Assembly (NCBI RefSeq): GCF_022682495.2
Contig: NC_071390.1
Coordinates: 99,146,294-99,210,293 of the forward strand
Direction of reading: 5' to 3'
Origin: Desmodus rotundus
Lineage: Eukaryota; Chordata; Mammalia; Chiroptera; Phyllostomidae
DNA length: 64,000 nt
Within the stretch, counting starts at the first letter, position 1. Every line of letters starts with the position of its first letter. Position numbers and translations under genes: made by a program. The notes under the pieces were generated by a model. That model was not told the origin of the DNA and did no database searches. It was given only the letters and a program-made list of their open reading frames with translations. Of the stretch, positions 60,905 through 64,000 are shown piece after piece.

Positions 60905-61015
60905 CTGGGGCATTTACATGAGAACCACTTTTGCTGCTTGCTAAAAATGCGTCAGAATCTTTAGGGGTGGAACCTGGAAATTTGAACTTTTAAAAGCATT
61001 CTAGGTGATTTATTC
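60905..61015. mobile_element. MER5-like (hAT-Charlie) fragment
   Basis: GAGAACCAC, GCTTGCTAAAAATGCGTCAG and TTAGGGGTGGAACCTG, with TTCTAGGTGATTTA, resemble a degraded MER5 element. The terminal inverted repeats are not complete. Confidence 0.5.
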
Positions 61016-62640
61016 CTTCTGCAAATATTCATTGAGGGTCTGCTTCTTTCCACAGGCAAAGTGGAACACAAGACAATACATTCCCTGCTTCTAAGTAGTG
61101 GAGATTCTTAGAACCGAGGGAGTGGGACGGGGGAAAAATACTTAGTTTATTGTAATTGCAAGTGCTGCGACAGAAGATATATTGGTGCTCTAGGGGCAGA
61201 CACTTAGCCCACTTTGGGGTGGGGATGGAAAGGCAGGGTAAAGGAAGCGGTCAGAAGTTTCTGGCACGTGATGATGCCTTGAGCACAGGGCTTAACAAGG
61301 GAGTTACCGGGCGGCAAAGACATGCCAAGTAAAGAGCGTGGCTGAGCATTATTGGGGATTATATAGTAGTATTGGGATCTTATTTCTACACAGCTATGGA
61401 TCCCTCATCACTCTTGTCTCTGGAAGTTTCTCAGATTTAGAGCTAGATCTGATACTCACCCTGTCTGTTGCAAATGTGTTTATATTGATGTTATACTGTT
61501 GAAATGGGAAACACAAGTTAACACAGAGCTGCTGCCCTTAACCCCTTGATGCCACTACCCCAGACCCACTTCTCAGCATTGGTTGATGCATGAGCCATAT
61601 TGGTCATTAAGTATTTTAAAAACATCACTACATTAAAAATTTGTGCAAAATAAACTGTTTAGCAGAGGTGGCCCTTCCTTGAGTTATATATTATTACAGA
61701 ACTCTTGTTAGTTAGTACTTACTGCATTAAATGGTACACCTTTCATGGTATGTCTTTAGTTCTTGGTTTTCTGTATTGTAACTGTAACACGTTCCCTGTT
61801 TGTCTCCAACATATACTTTAAAGCATAATATGACTCAGGAGAAATGCGTTAAAGTACTGGAGGAAAATAGATCGGTAAGCTCAATATCACTTTCGACTCC
61901 ATGTGTTTAGCCATTGGGAAGTTTTTACATGTAGGTAATTACTTATGAAAAGATACTCATGTCGTGAACTGGGAGAAATTGTACTTTTGAATTACTGCCA
62001 AGAATAGAAGAGAATGGTTGATTTAGCTTATAATCTTTAGATTGATTTTTGGCTGGAAAATAGGAGACTATTTGACAGCAGTGTGTCGCTTGGTGCACAG
62101 TCATCATGTCAGTGGCCAAACGTGCTCTCTGTGGACCCAGAGAAAGAATAATCACAGTTGATTGATACCTCACATAAAAATCCAAGAGCAAGATAAGTCA
62201 ATGTAAGTGATCTGGTGCTAATAACTTAAATACAGTACTAAGGTGGGTGGAAAATTCACAATCCATCATGAATTCGTTTGGTTTCAGAGCGCTAGTTGTT
62301 ACGAGTCCATCTAGTCCTTTTGGGACGGCTAGTTAGGATATAAACTTTGTTTTCCAGGAATTATATTCATTTTCCCAGGACCTCACCAGCCCTGCCCCAT
62401 TTGTCTGTGGTTGATGAAATCATAGCATCTGGACTTTTTAGGGAGAAACTTTAAAAAAAGCCAACTATTACATCAACTGAGAAAAAAATTATCATAAAAA
62501 AGGAGGACAGTAAGGACCATTTTTTATATGTTATGCTATTCCCTTACTCTCATCCCATTTAAAGCCCTGCATTTTCCTTCTCAGAGAGCCAAAGCTGAAT
62601 GATAAGACCTCATTAGATCAGATTCAGAGAATTTTCAGCT
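61016..62640. other. Presumed GIMD1 intron, no further feature supported
   Basis: The segment 61,030-61,340 may be an old interspersed repeat that I cannot name. No exon with GIMAP motifs (P-loop GxxxxGKS, DTPG) is visible on the minus strand. Confidence 0.45.
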
Positions 62641-62649
62641 TCAGAGATC

Positions 62650-62795
62650 ATCTGTCCAAATCACCTTCTTTTACAGATGATGAGAAGAGGCTGCAATGGT
62701 AGTGGTTTGGCCAAAACAACACAACTGACTGTTGGCGGGTCTGGGCCTGCAGCACAGGTCCCAGGACTGCCAGGCCCACGTCCTCCCCACTGAAC
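62650..62795 (-). mobile_element. MIR-like fragment
   Basis: CTTTTACAGATGATGAGAAG, TTGGCCAAAACAACACA and the following CAGGTCCCAGGACTGCC follow the reverse MIR layout (TTTTACAGATGAGGAAACTG, then CCAAGGTCACACAG). Degenerate. Confidence 0.5.
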
Positions 62796-63094
62796 TGGGG
62801 TTTTGCAGTTTATCCTTAGTAAGCTAGTGAGTTTTCTTTTCATAATTTTCTAAATTAGTAAGGAAGTTCTTATGGTTATAAATCAGGGCTGTGTAAATTT
62901 GATTTCACTTTTCCTGTTTTGAAGCCTAGCATGATAATCCCAAAGAAATTTACAAATACTATGTCCTAATTTTAGGATCAGACAAATTCCAACAATAAAA
63001 TCATAATGACCATAGCCACTATATGCCAGTGCCTGAGTTAATTTACTATTGTGTAAATACAATATTAATCCTGAAGTAAGGCAGTAAAGTGGAC

Positions 63095-63245
63095 ACTATT
63101 CTCTGTCCTGATTTATCAGTGAAGAGACTGAAGTTCAGAGCAGTTACTTGCCAACGGTCACAAAGCAAGTAAATAGCTAAGTAGGAACTTGAACACAGGT
63201 GCAACTTACTCCAGAACCTACACTCCTAACCTCTGTGTTGCCCTT
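63095..63245 (-). mobile_element. MIR element
   Basis: AAGAGACTGAAGTTCAGAGC, CCAACGGTCACAAAGCAAGT and GAACTTGAACACAGGTGCAA match the reverse complement of the MIR core and tRNA-like head. The GAACACAGG part corresponds to the decayed B box. Confidence 0.75.
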
Positions 63246-63334
63246 ACCTAGCATTCAGTTGAGTGGTACCCATTGCGATCTGAGTAGTGAGGATAACAAT
63301 AAAAACAATACTAGTAATGTCTGCGAACCTACTG

Positions 63335-63510
63335 TGAACCTACTGTAAGTCAGGCACAATGCCAAGCACATTATAGTTGTTAAATATAACCCTCAGAACT
63401 CTTTCACACAGGTAAAATCATCTCCACTTTATAAGTGAGGAACTGAAGCCAAGAAAGGCTGAATAACATTTGTAGTCATATACCCAGAATTATAACAAGG
63501 CTTATTGTTT
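63335..63510 (-). mobile_element. MIR element, second copy
   Basis: AAGTCAGGCACAATGCCAAG, AACCCTCAGAACTCTTTCAC and AAGTGAGGAACTGAAGCCAA follow the reverse MIR consensus from its 3' end to the core. Same orientation as the copy at 63,095. Confidence 0.7.
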
Positions 63511-63669
63511 AACTAAATTCTATCAAAACAACCAACCTGATGATCTTTGTATTTTCACTCCTCGCATTGGCCTTTCTGAGCCTTTTGTATACATATCCAC
63601 CTATAACATCAACAGTCAAGTAGTTCATTCTAAATCAAAAATAAATGTTTAAAGTCTGACTGATTACAG

Positions 63670-63859
63670 CAGGGGTGTCAAACTCATTTTCACCGGGGGC
63701 CACATCAGCCTCGCGGTTGCCTTCTAAGGGCCAAAATAATTTTAGGACTGTATAAATGTAACTACTCCTTAACTGTTGGGGAGTTGAAATTACATTCAGC
63801 CCTTTGAAGGGCACCACGAGGCTGATGTGGCCTCTGGTGAAATAAGCTTGACACCCCTG
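63670..63859. mobile_element. Non-autonomous hAT DNA transposon (190 bp) with target duplication
   Basis: Terminal inverted repeats CAGGGGTGTCAAACTCATTT and (reverse of the right end) CAGGGGTGTCAAGCTTATTT. The similarity continues inward through GGCCACATCAGCCTCG. The flanks GATTACAG (63662-63669) and GTTTACAG (63860-63867) form an 8-bp target duplication with one difference, the length typical of hAT elements. It is too short to encode transposase. Confidence 0.88.
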
Positions 63860-64000
63860 GTTTACAGTAATAATGCATGATATCGTGACAGTGTGAAGAA
63901 TATGGTTGTAGTCAATTCATGGATTCGATTCTTAGTGTTTGGCTGCATGCTGGCACTTTCCCTAACGTGACTTTATTATATCTGCTCTGATCCATTATTT

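Noticed and set aside
63635..63817. Minus-strand 60-codon frame
   Set aside because: It lies almost wholly inside the non-autonomous hAT element.

Overview
The window is vertebrate nuclear DNA, most likely from a bat. At 54,586-54,782 there is a tRNA-derived SINE of the kind I associate with Chiroptera (VES family), flanked by a target-site duplication. The right part also carries placental repeats (MIR, L2, L1, MLT1, Tigger, MER5-like, hAT) and one spliced coding exon. I see no prokaryotic organisation (no operons, ribosome binding sites or dense genes).

Region 1 (1 to about 44,310) is one uninterrupted head-to-tail macrosatellite. It has 46 repeat anchors spaced 968-972 bp apart and is GC- and CpG-rich. 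The left end of the array lies outside the window. Each monomer carries a 56-bp inverted repeat (27-bp arms, 2-bp spacer) and a conserved block resembling a CpG-island promoter or insulator, with CTCF-, NRF1-, YY1- and GC-box-like words. The second half of each monomer exists as two diverged cassettes of about 490 bp, A and B. Their order is not random: an A-A-B-A-B-A-B heptamer of about 6.79 kb recurs, giving a higher-order repeat with local rearrangements, including one clear A/B recombinant monomer near 15.1 kb.

Region 2 (about 44,310-53,136) is the diverged right edge. First comes a truncated long unit, then eleven short monomers (561-635 bp) that lack the roughly 400-bp middle part of the long monomer, then three old long-type monomers (B-like, A-like, truncated). 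The short monomers contain thirteen exact GTCACGTGAC palindromic E-boxes, partly amplified as a 22-23 bp minisatellite. The long monomers carry a decayed version (CACGTT).

Region 3 (53,137-64,000) is ordinary AT-rich mammalian sequence. It holds interspersed repeats and, on the minus strand, one exon (57,615-57,875) that I read as the terminal coding exon of GIMD1, a small GIMAP-family GTPase. Its upstream exons are not in the window, so 57,876-64,000 is read as intron. The array therefore sits downstream (3') of GIMD1.

I found no convincing protein-coding gene inside the array. Several long open frames (up to 416 codons) exist, but they overlap equally open frames on the other strand and are explained by GC-rich sequence and a 972-bp (3 x 324) period.
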